7,320 nucleotides of DNA from contig JALTNJ010000053.1 in the NCBI GenBank assembly GCA_027000765.1, positions 1-7,320 of the forward strand, in the 5' to 3' direction. Positions 1 through 5,082 of the stretch are shown in pieces. Source of the stretch: Nitrososphaeria archaeon (GTDB lineage: Archaea > Thermoproteota > Nitrososphaeria > Geothermarchaeales > JDFR-13). Position 1 is the stretch's first letter. Every line of letters starts with the position of its first letter. A program made the translations under genes and the position numbers. The notes under the pieces were generated by a model, which worked only from the letters and a program-made list of their open reading frames with translations, did no database searches and was not told the DNA's origin.

Positions 1-487
1 CGGTAAGAGCCTCCAAAATATCGCCCTTCTCCGAGATCCTACTAATCAGATAAATGAAGTAAGCCTCCGAATCTGTTGTCCCATATATATGGCTCTTGAA
101 CTCCTCTGGAACCATCGATATAATTGGGTCTCGCTTCAACTCGCCATTGTGTATAAACACATAGGGTCCATATGTAAATGGATGGGTATTTACATAGATC
201 TTCCCTAATCCCTTTGTAGCATGCCTAATATGGAAGAGAACTATATCTGAATATGCGTTTGCAACTACATCCTTTGCAACCCTACTCTCATATATAGCCA
301 CAGGTTCCTTGACAAGCATGTAACCTTTTCTAATGAACCAGGCAATACCCCATCCATCCTTATGCCCCTTATGTGACTCCTTTCTATAGCCTGGCCTAGC
401 GATATGGACTAGGGGCCACTCCGCCTCATAAACCCAGTGATAGACGTTACTTGGCTTAGGTGATATTAGAGCTAGTAGCCTACACAT
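1..487 (-). CDS. Class II glutamine amidotransferase domain protein (N-terminal 162 residues; C-terminus beyond window)
   Basis: The reading frame opens at an ATG (485-487) and runs without a stop off the left edge, giving 162 residues. The protein begins Met-Cys-Arg-Leu-Leu-Ala, the pattern of N-terminal-nucleophile amidotransferases in which Cys2 becomes residue 1 after Met removal and attacks glutamine to release ammonia. Other class II marks are present: RHAT (88-91) with the substrate-binding Arg, HPF (102-104), HNGEL (113-117) with the oxyanion Asn-Gly, and TTDSE (137-141) with the Asp that binds the glutamine amino group. It resembles the stand-alone YafJ/COG0121-type group, whose acceptor is usually unknown. 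A GGTGG SD at 490-494 lies 2 bases before the ATG. Family confidence is high. The ammonia acceptor cannot be told, because any further C-terminal domain is outside the window. Confidence 0.88.
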   Translation of the reverse strand, partial: MCRLLALISPKPSNVYHWVYEAEWPLVHIARPGYRKESHKGHKDGWGIAWFIRKGYMLVKEPVAIYESRVAKDVVANAYSDIVLFHIRHATKGLGKIYVNTHPFTYGPYVFIHNGELKRDPIISMVPEEFKSHIYGTTDSEAYFIYLISRISEKGDILEALT

Positions 488-506
488 AACCACCATCACA
501 CCATAA

Positions 507-530
507 CTAGTTATAACAGGATATTATGTA
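507..530 (-). promoter_or_regulatory. Candidate promoter of the amidotransferase gene
   Basis: Read on the minus strand, this stretch holds two TATA-like boxes. TTATAACT (516 to 509) is centred about 26 bases from the ATG, which would give a leaderless transcript. CATAATATCC (528 to 519) would give a leader of about 11 bases that carries the GGTGG at 490-494. The SD favours the second, but the choice is inference. Confidence 0.4.
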
Positions 531-579
531 TTCAGGGAAAATTAAATTTTCATGCAACTCGACACGAGCCTACACGATA

Positions 580-589
580 AAATATATTT
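580..589 (+). promoter_or_regulatory. TATA box for the metalloprotease-like gene
   Basis: AAATATATTT is the best TATA-like element between the two divergent genes. Archaeal initiation about 26 bases downstream would fall near 609-612, at the first copy of the TTTACA array and about 26 bases before the ATG at 637. The match is by pattern only. Confidence 0.45.
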
Positions 590-607
590 GAACCCATAAG
601 ACACCCA

Positions 608-646
608 GTTTACACATATGTAAATAAATGTAAAGCATGTTTACAC
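608..646. promoter_or_regulatory. Four-copy TTTACA/TGTAAA array, candidate operator
   Basis: The hexamer TTTACA occurs at 609-614 and 640-645, and its reverse complement TGTAAA at 619-624 and 629-634. Start positions are 10, 10 and 11 bases apart, one helical turn each, so all four sites would lie on one face of the DNA. The outer copies extend to an identical GTTTACAC (608-615, 639-646). The first two copies form a near-palindrome around CATATG, and the last two copies face each other in the opposite orientation. The array covers the predicted transcription start and the annotated ATG, the place expected for a repressor or autoregulator. The repeats are seen directly; the operator role is inferred. 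Confidence 0.5.
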
Positions 647-1047
647 TACTTCACCAGAATAATAATTTAATAATTCCTGATTGGTATGTATTCCAGTGGA
701 TGGAGATGGATGAAGATTTTAAAGCGGAGATCGTTTCAATGATAATCCAGGGAAAAACCATTGACGCCATTAAAAAACTATCTGATTCATATGGTATCGA
801 CCCACCTAAGATTAAGGTGGGTAGGGTCAAGGGAAAATCCAGGGCATTAGCTGTATATATACCCAGGACAAAGACAATCGTGATACAGAATGGCGAGTTA
901 TTTAATAATCCGTTCGTCGTTCTACATGAATACTATCATCATCTAAGGTATCAGGATAAGAGGCATAGAGGCACTGAACAGAATGCGGATAAATATGCTG
1001 CTTCCTTCATACAGGCATTTAAAACCAGGGCATTATCAAAAAAATAA
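637..1047 (+). CDS. Small HExxH zinc metalloprotease-like protein
   Basis: The protein has 136 residues. A zincin motif H97-E98-Y-Y-H101 (followed by H102) sits after a hydrophobic strand-like run (FVVL), and E114 in the downstream EQNADKYAASFI stretch is a plausible third zinc ligand, an arrangement seen in small gluzincin-like and ImmA/IrrE-type proteases. No signal peptide or membrane segment is evident, so a cytoplasmic protein is likely. Residues 25-55 look helical and the middle is basic. I do not recognise a named family, and the substrate is unknown. The ATG at 637 lies inside the repeat array. An in-frame ATG at 700 or 706 (residue 22 or 24), preceded by purine-rich sequence, is an alternative start and would leave the array wholly upstream. 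The gene is divergent from the amidotransferase and is followed by an apparently separate pgk promoter. Confidence 0.7.
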   Translation: MFTLLHQNNNLIIPDWYVFQWMEMDEDFKAEIVSMIIQGKTIDAIKKLSDSYGIDPPKIKVGRVKGKSRALAVYIPRTKTIVIQNGELFNNPFVVLHEYYHHLRYQDKRHRGTEQNADKYAASFIQAFKTRALSKK

Positions 1048-1067
1048 AGCAACCAGATATTCATGAG

Positions 1068-1080
1068 AATTTTAATTTTA
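1068..1080 (+). terminator. T-rich run after the metalloprotease-like gene
   Basis: Two short T clusters (ATTTTAATTTTA) begin about 20 bases after the stop codon, consistent with oligo-T-directed archaeal termination. There is no strong hairpin. The run sits immediately before the candidate pgk promoter. Confidence 0.3.
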
Positions 1081-1086
1081 AAAGCC

Positions 1087-1096
1087 TTTATAAAAA
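1087..1096 (+). promoter_or_regulatory. TATA box for pgk
   Basis: TTTATAAAAA is a good archaeal TATA match with purines just upstream. Initiation about 26 bases downstream (near 1117) would give a leader of about 20 bases. That leader contains AAGGA at 1122-1126, a weak SD 10 bases before the ATG at 1137. Confidence 0.5.
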
Positions 1097-1136
1097 TAGG
1101 AAAAAACTTGATGAGATTTTTAAGGATACTTTATTA

Positions 1137-2423
1137 ATGACGTTTTATGATAAATTATATTTAGTATCTTACCCTCTCATGAGGCTATTGATGGAGGGAT
1201 GGGAGTTGAGGGATTATTATAACGAGACCAGGGATTTCTGGCTAATTAACTTGTCTCGGCAAATGGATACACCGACACTTATGCGGATAGATATTAATAT
1301 ACCTGTGGTTAATGGACGTATCGTAGAAGATAGTTATAGACTAAATGTGTATGCAGATGTCCTAACCTTAGCCTCTGAATACGCGGGGATAGTTGCAGTA
1401 GCACATCAAGGTAGAAAGGGGCAGAAGGATTTTATAAGCTTGAAACAGCATTGGATAATCCTTAGGAAGCTACTCCCATCTTATATTGACATAGAGTTCA
1501 TACCTTTCGAAGACATTTTTACTGAAGAGACGAAGAAGAAAATTAGGGATCTAGATAGAGGAAAAATAATATTACTTGATAATATACGTATGATGGATGA
1601 AGAGACGGAATTTAATCCTGAGACGAGCAAATTTATCAAGTTCTTTAAGGGACTGATAAAAACCGCGGTAAACGATGCGATACCAGTATGGCACAGGGCC
1701 CATACAAGTCTGATGTCGTTACCATATATAGCTCCTACATATGTAGGAGTTAGATCTGTTCTGGAGCTGAAGACCTTAAGTGAAGTCCTGGAGAACAAGG
1801 GTGGAGATGTAGCGCTTATAATGGGAGGCTCCAAACTAGCTAAGGTAAATTATCTCGTGAAGATACTTGAGTGGGCAGATGGGTACACTGGTGGACTGCC
1901 CGGGCAACTGCTTGCATATGCGGATGGACATGACCTAAATGAAGTGAACAATAGGTTCTTAAGGAGGAAGTTTAAGGATAAGGACTTTGAAGCCGCGAAG
2001 CTCCTTCTAAAGAAATTCAATGTAAGGTATCCAAAAGACTTTATAGTTGTGGAAAACGGTGAGAAGAGAGAGGTGTCGCTAAAAGAGATAAATAAAACTG
2101 AGGGAGTGATATTTGACATTGGGCCAGAGACAGTAGAGTGGTATGCCAAGGAAGTAGAGGGGAAGGAGATTAGGATTAGAGCGGGTCCACTTGGAGTCTT
2201 TGAGAGAGGCTTCGATAATGGCGTTCGGTTTACAAAAATGATAGCTGGAAATGGACTGATATTCCTAGGTGGAGATACAACTGCTGAAATAGCAATGTAC
2301 GGATTGGATAGGATCATAATGAGTACGGGAGGAATTCTCTGCGTCAGCGGCGGATCATTCCTACATGGAATGGCTGGCGAAGCATATCCAAGCATCGACG
2401 CTATACTTGAGATGCAGAAATAG
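1137..2423 (+). CDS. pgk: Phosphoglycerate kinase, archaeal type, divergent
   Basis: This cytoplasmic enzyme would interconvert 1,3-bisphosphoglycerate plus ADP with 3-phosphoglycerate plus ATP, in glycolysis or gluconeogenesis. The 428 residues keep the substrate-side motifs: RIDIN (50-54, Asp52 and Asn54), DSYR (Arg68), HQGR (90-93), DNIR (Arg151) and NDA..HRAH (179-189, Arg187). On the nucleotide side are GGSK (Lys233), FDIG near 325, GPLGVFE (350-356), GGDT (378-381) and STGG (396-399). Oddities: about 47 residues precede the RIDIN motif, roughly 30 more than usual. The usual NGP reads AGP. The expected STGGGA is replaced by STGG-ILCVSGG, an apparent small insertion. A start at M15 (1179) or M43 (1263) would trim the extension, but the TATA box and weak SD favour 1137. 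No gapdh gene is adjacent; the next gene is a citrate synthase homologue 46 bp downstream. Activity is likely but not certain. Confidence 0.9.
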   Translation: MTFYDKLYLVSYPLMRLLMEGWELRDYYNETRDFWLINLSRQMDTPTLMRIDINIPVVNGRIVEDSYRLNVYADVLTLASEYAGIVAVAHQGRKGQKDFISLKQHWIILRKLLPSYIDIEFIPFEDIFTEETKKKIRDLDRGKIILLDNIRMMDEETEFNPETSKFIKFFKGLIKTAVNDAIPVWHRAHTSLMSLPYIAPTYVGVRSVLELKTLSEVLENKGGDVALIMGGSKLAKVNYLVKILEWADGYTGGLPGQLLAYADGHDLNEVNNRFLRRKFKDKDFEAAKLLLKKFNVRYPKDFIVVENGEKREVSLKEINKTEGVIFDIGPETVEWYAKEVEGKEIRIRAGPLGVFERGFDNGVRFTKMIAGNGLIFLGGDTTAEIAMYGLDRIIMSTGGILCVSGGSFLHGMAGEAYPSIDAILEMQK

Positions 2424-2454
2424 ATCGTCTAGAGAAATAATTATATTTTAGTCC

Positions 2455-2460
2455 AAGGAG
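2455..2460 (+). promoter_or_regulatory. Ribosome binding site deciding a TTG start
   Basis: AAGGAG lies 9 bases before the TTG at 2470 and 21 bases before the first in-frame ATG (2482). The spacing supports TTG as the start of the citrate synthase homologue. Confidence 0.6.
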
Positions 2461-2469
2461 AAATCCATT

Positions 2470-3375
2470 TTGTATACCGCCATGACCAAGGAAGATAAAT
2501 ATATTGGGGATACGGAGATCAGTTATCATCATCCATGGCTTGGGAGGATATATTATAGAGGAATTCCTGTAGAGGATTTTATTGACAATGACTTATCATT
2601 TCTAGAAACAGTCTATTTCCTAATAACTGGAGAATATTATATGCACTCCGAGATACTTGAATACATGACATCCGATACCCATAGGGATAAGGCAATCATC
2701 ATGCTAAGAGGGATAGTAGATGATATAGTGAAAAAACATCTATCGCCAGATGTCTCTGGACTAATCATGTCATCATTATTTAGCAGGGTGGAAGAGCTAA
2801 AAAATCTTGAGAAGGTAATGATTATATACCTTGATATACATGGTTATGAAGATGTTATGAAAGTCCTGAAAGACGTGTTAATAGGGGTTAGTTACATCGA
2901 CGCATTAAACAACTATCGTATTAGGCTAAAGAAAGCCGTTGAGAAAGTAGTTACATTATATAAAACCATCGTGGAGGATCTTGAGGCCGGTAATGATGTT
3001 CAAGATTCATTCATAGGAGAATACTGTGGACCGCATAACCAGCATATCCTAAACATAATTAGAAAAGTTGTATATAGTGAATTGAGGGATAAACCGTTTC
3101 TAGAGAAATATAACTTGATCAAAAATATGGAGAGAAAGATTAAGAAAGATCTTGGCATGTATCTAAAGATAGATCTTTATACACCCTTGTTGTTTGAGAG
3201 CCGCGGAATCCTGAGTAATATGCCGGATATACTCCCAATACCTAGTTTATTTGGGGCACTAGCCTATATCCTCGAATCAAGTAAATACGAGGAGATTCCT
3301 GATGAGCTAGTATACAAGGGACCTATAGGTATAAGCATAAGAGATTATTTCAAGAACCATTTGAAAAACAAATAG
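2470..3375 (+). CDS. Citrate synthase homologue, shortened and probably not a citrate synthase
   Basis: The protein has 301 residues, against roughly 370-380 for archaeal citrate synthases. The N-terminus matches the family well: LGRIYYRGIPVEDFI (24-38), then a FLETVYFLITGE helix, parallel to the usual YRGY.IEDL and EE..YLLL.G. The C-terminus also matches: KIDLYTPLLFESRGI (233-247) stands where NVDFYSG..LYALG is expected, and LFGALAYILE and VYKGP follow the family order. Between them about 70 residues are missing, including the DHE..AST segment, and the LHGGAN motif is reduced to CGPHNQH (186-192). The catalytic GFGHRVY segment is not recognisable. Of the catalytic triad only the Asp (D235) and possibly H189 remain. 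The frame is intact and the protein is charged and soluble, so it looks like a maintained pseudoenzyme rather than a dead gene. Co-transcription with pgk is likely. Function is unknown. Confidence 0.75.
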   Translation: MYTAMTKEDKYIGDTEISYHHPWLGRIYYRGIPVEDFIDNDLSFLETVYFLITGEYYMHSEILEYMTSDTHRDKAIIMLRGIVDDIVKKHLSPDVSGLIMSSLFSRVEELKNLEKVMIIYLDIHGYEDVMKVLKDVLIGVSYIDALNNYRIRLKKAVEKVVTLYKTIVEDLEAGNDVQDSFIGEYCGPHNQHILNIIRKVVYSELRDKPFLEKYNLIKNMERKIKKDLGMYLKIDLYTPLLFESRGILSNMPDILPIPSLFGALAYILESSKYEEIPDELVYKGPIGISIRDYFKNHLKNK

Positions 3376-3773
3376 ATCACTATAATCATGAAGATTAGAT
3401 ATATTAATGCCACCAATAACCCTATCTGTCCAGTTAATAATATGGGTAATGGTCCGATAACCACGATAAAATCGCCTCCATTCCCTGGAATCGCCCCCAA
3501 ATACGGGGTAGACAGTAGTATGAAGCCTATGAATATCAGTATAAAGCCTAGGAACATGAATATACTGGGCAGAATCATGTCCCTAAAAATGTCCCCTTCA
3601 ACCTCCATAAGAGGTTTAATATCCATACTACAAGATCTACATAGACCTGTAGAGTAGTCGAAGTCGACTCTACATATGAGTCTCCCACATCCCTTACATA
3701 CATACTCTGCTTCCCGAGACCCACATAGATCACATAATGGGATTTCCCTAATCTTATCACTCACCAAGATCAC
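3345..3773 (-). CDS. B-box-like zinc finger protein with DUF131/TIGR00304-like membrane domain
   Basis: Residues 14-48 carry C14-x2-C17, C26-x2-C29, C34-x2-D37 and C45-x2-C48, eight possible ligands in the spacing of a B-box-like cross-braced double zinc site. A membrane domain follows: a hydrophobic helix at about 67-89, a re-entrant or loop segment with VIGPLPILLTG (105-115), and a second helix at about 117-140. The IGP.PI segment matches IGPIPIIWG of the upstream gene, so the membrane parts look paralogous. The longest start is the GTG at 3773, which abuts the upstream TAG. The GTG at 3764 (residue 4) is more likely, with GGTGA (3774-3770) as SD overlapping that stop; translation is probably coupled. 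The last 31 bases overlap the end of the citrate synthase homologue on the other strand. Function is unknown; the finger probably faces the cytoplasm. Confidence 0.75.
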   Translation of the reverse strand: MILVSDKIREIPLCDLCGSREAEYVCKGCGRLICRVDFDYSTGLCRSCSMDIKPLMEVEGDIFRDMILPSIFMFLGFILIFIGFILLSTPYLGAIPGNGGDFIVVIGPLPILLTGQIGLLVALIYLIFMIIVIYLFFKWFLK

Positions 3774-4019
3774 CTAGGGCTGATAAAGCCAGAAGACTGA
3801 GAAAACTATGTATATGAAGATTAGTAGAGCGAATATAAGAGCCACCCATTTCAGACCCTCCCTATCACTTCCCCATATAATTGGTATAGGTCCAATTAAC
3901 AGTATACCCCCTCCCTTACCCCTTCCTCTAGACAGCATAACCATACCTATGAATACGAGTATAAAACCTGCTACTACAAGCATAAACCCTAGGTCTGAAG
4001 TTGATATGCCGATGGTCAT
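3774..4019 (-). CDS. DUF131/TIGR00304-like small membrane protein
   Basis: The 81-residue protein has two membrane helices, about 10-29 and 58-78, separated by a basic glycine-rich loop (30-38) and the motif LLIGPIPIIWGSD (40-52). This is the layout of the archaeal TIGR00304/DUF131 membrane family, whose role is unknown. The ATG at 4017-4019 has no clear SD, so the message may be leaderless or short-leadered as first gene of a two-gene operon. Its stop codon TAG directly precedes the longest start of the zinc-finger paralogue and supplies part of that gene's SD. Confidence 0.75.
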   Translation of the reverse strand: MTIGISTSDLGFMLVVAGFILVFIGMVMLSRGRGKGGGILLIGPIPIIWGSDREGLKWVALIFALLIFIYIVFSVFWLYQP

Positions 4020-4188
4020 ACCAATTATTATAATTTGGTTTTTAGAGGGTTAAAGGTTTTACCCTATATATGGCTGGCAGAAGGCAGCTTTGGAAAACAA
4101 GATATATTCTAAGTATTATAACTATGTTATTTAATCATTATGTAAGTGGATATATAATTAGGTATTATTATGTTGTCATATATGGTGG
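4020..4188. other. Divergent intergenic promoter region
   Basis: This 169-bp AT-rich gap lies between the divergent DUF131-like and Mrp genes. TATA-like stretches occur at 4064-4072 (CTATATATG, readable on either strand), 4102-4108, 4129-4136 and 4150-4160. For the minus-strand gene the box is uncertain: CTTTAA at about 4050-4055 or CATATATAGGG at 4063-4073 are candidates. A short direct repeat GGCAG (4076-4080, 4083-4087) is present without obvious meaning. No small ORF or structured RNA could be supported. Confidence 0.4.
4150..4160 (+). promoter_or_regulatory. TATA box for the Mrp-type ATPase gene
   Basis: ATATATAATTA is centred about 27 bases before 4182, so transcription would start at, or a few bases ahead of, the ATG at 4189. 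A leaderless or very short-leadered message is implied. Confidence 0.45.
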
Positions 4189-5076
4189 ATGGTGTTTAAA
4201 TTGGCTGTGAAACCTGGAGTGTCCAAGGAAGAGGCTAAGAAAAAGCTGCAGGCCTTGATAACAATGAAAACTAAGCAGAGAATGATAGAAGAGTCTATGA
4301 AGAACATAAAATATAAAATTGGTGTGATAAGTGGAAAAGGAGGGGTTGGAAAGTCTACTGTAACAGCTAATTTGGCTGTGGCCCTTGCCAATAAGGGATA
4401 TAAGGTGGGTATTATAGATAGTGATTTTCATGGCCCGAGTATTCCAAAGATACTTGGCCTTGAGGATGAGAAGGTATTGGTCACTGAAGACAAGAAATTT
4501 GTACCAGTAGAGGGGCCGTTGGGAATCAAGGTGATGAGCATCTATTACTTCCTCCCAGACCCAACGACCGCTGTTATATGGAGAGGGCCGCTTAAAAAGA
4601 GTTTTTTGGAGGAGATACTAGCCTCGACATTATTCGGATATCTGGACTTCCTACTAATCGACCTACCCCCTGGGACAGGTGATGAGGCGATTAACCTTGT
4701 TCAGACCCTACCGAATCTAACTGGGTTGATCGCGGTTACACAACCAACGGAGGTCTCGGCGATATCAGTTGCTAAATCAATCGACTTCGCTAAGAAATCC
4801 GGTGTAAGGGTTTTGGGGATCGTGGAGAATATGAGCGGATTCCTATGCCCAGTTGAGAAGAAGGTTTATAGAGTGTTTCCAGGAAATGGGGGGCAGATGC
4901 TGTCAGATAAGTACTCGATTCCACTTCTAGGCAGGATACCTATTGACCCGAATATAGCTGGATCAGCTGATAAGGGAGAGATATTCCTCATTAAAAACCC
5001 GGAGAGTCCGTTTACGATAGAATTCAATAATGTTATTGAAAGGCTTCTAAGAGTGTTAAAGGAATTAAATGGATAG
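4189..5076 (+). CDS. Mrp/ApbC/NBP35-family P-loop ATPase, Fe-S cluster carrier type
   Basis: The family binds a [4Fe-4S] cluster at a dimer interface and delivers it to apoproteins, or acts as an assembly scaffold, in the cytoplasm. The 295 residues show the deviant Walker A GKGGVGKST (49-57) with the extra signature Lys50, SDFHGPSIP (78-86), LLIDLPPGTGDE (155-166), and VTQPTEVSA, GIVENMSG (210-217) and GRIPIDP towards the end. The usual CPxC pair after ENMS reads C220-P-V-E223, so only one Cys of the cluster-binding pair remains. About 45 charged residues precede the P-loop. The ATG at 4189 is the longest start. GTG at 4192 and TTG at 4201 are alternatives, the latter with GGTG at a spacing of 6. 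The gene is monocistronic between divergent and convergent neighbours; its stop is 6 bp from the AlaX stop. Family assignment is firm, cluster transfer less so. Confidence 0.9.
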   Translation: MVFKLAVKPGVSKEEAKKKLQALITMKTKQRMIEESMKNIKYKIGVISGKGGVGKSTVTANLAVALANKGYKVGIIDSDFHGPSIPKILGLEDEKVLVTEDKKFVPVEGPLGIKVMSIYYFLPDPTTAVIWRGPLKKSFLEEILASTLFGYLDFLLIDLPPGTGDEAINLVQTLPNLTGLIAVTQPTEVSAISVAKSIDFAKKSGVRVLGIVENMSGFLCPVEKKVYRVFPGNGGQMLSDKYSIPLLGRIPIDPNIAGSADKGEIFLIKNPESPFTIEFNNVIERLLRVLKELNG

Positions 5077-5082
5077 AAGGGG

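Noticed and set aside
1107..1116. C-box-like TTGATGA that might mark a C/D guide RNA
   Set aside because: No matching D box (CTGA) at the right distance and no C'/D' pair were found in the 89-bp gap.
1481..2395. Two long minus-strand open frames (117 and 181 codons) opposite pgk
   Set aside because: They lie wholly inside a well-supported pgk gene, are Ser/Pro-rich low-complexity translations typical of antisense frames, and match no family.
2470..3375. Citrate synthase homologue as a decaying pseudogene
   Set aside because: The frame is intact over 301 codons with a good SD, and both conserved ends remain. Loss of catalytic residues alone does not show decay.
3388..4053. Plus-strand open frames of 89 and 81 codons opposite the membrane proteins
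   Set aside because: They are antisense to genes with clear zinc-finger and membrane motifs, and their Ile/Pro/Asn-rich translations look like shadows.
4072..4092. Possible small hairpin and GGCAG direct repeat between the divergent genes
   Set aside because: The stem is only about 4 bp (GCTG/CAGC) and the repeat 5 bp; both are expected by chance.
4168..4431. Minus-strand open frames opposite the start of the Mrp gene
   Set aside because: They overlap the Walker A coding region of a firm gene and have no recognisable content.
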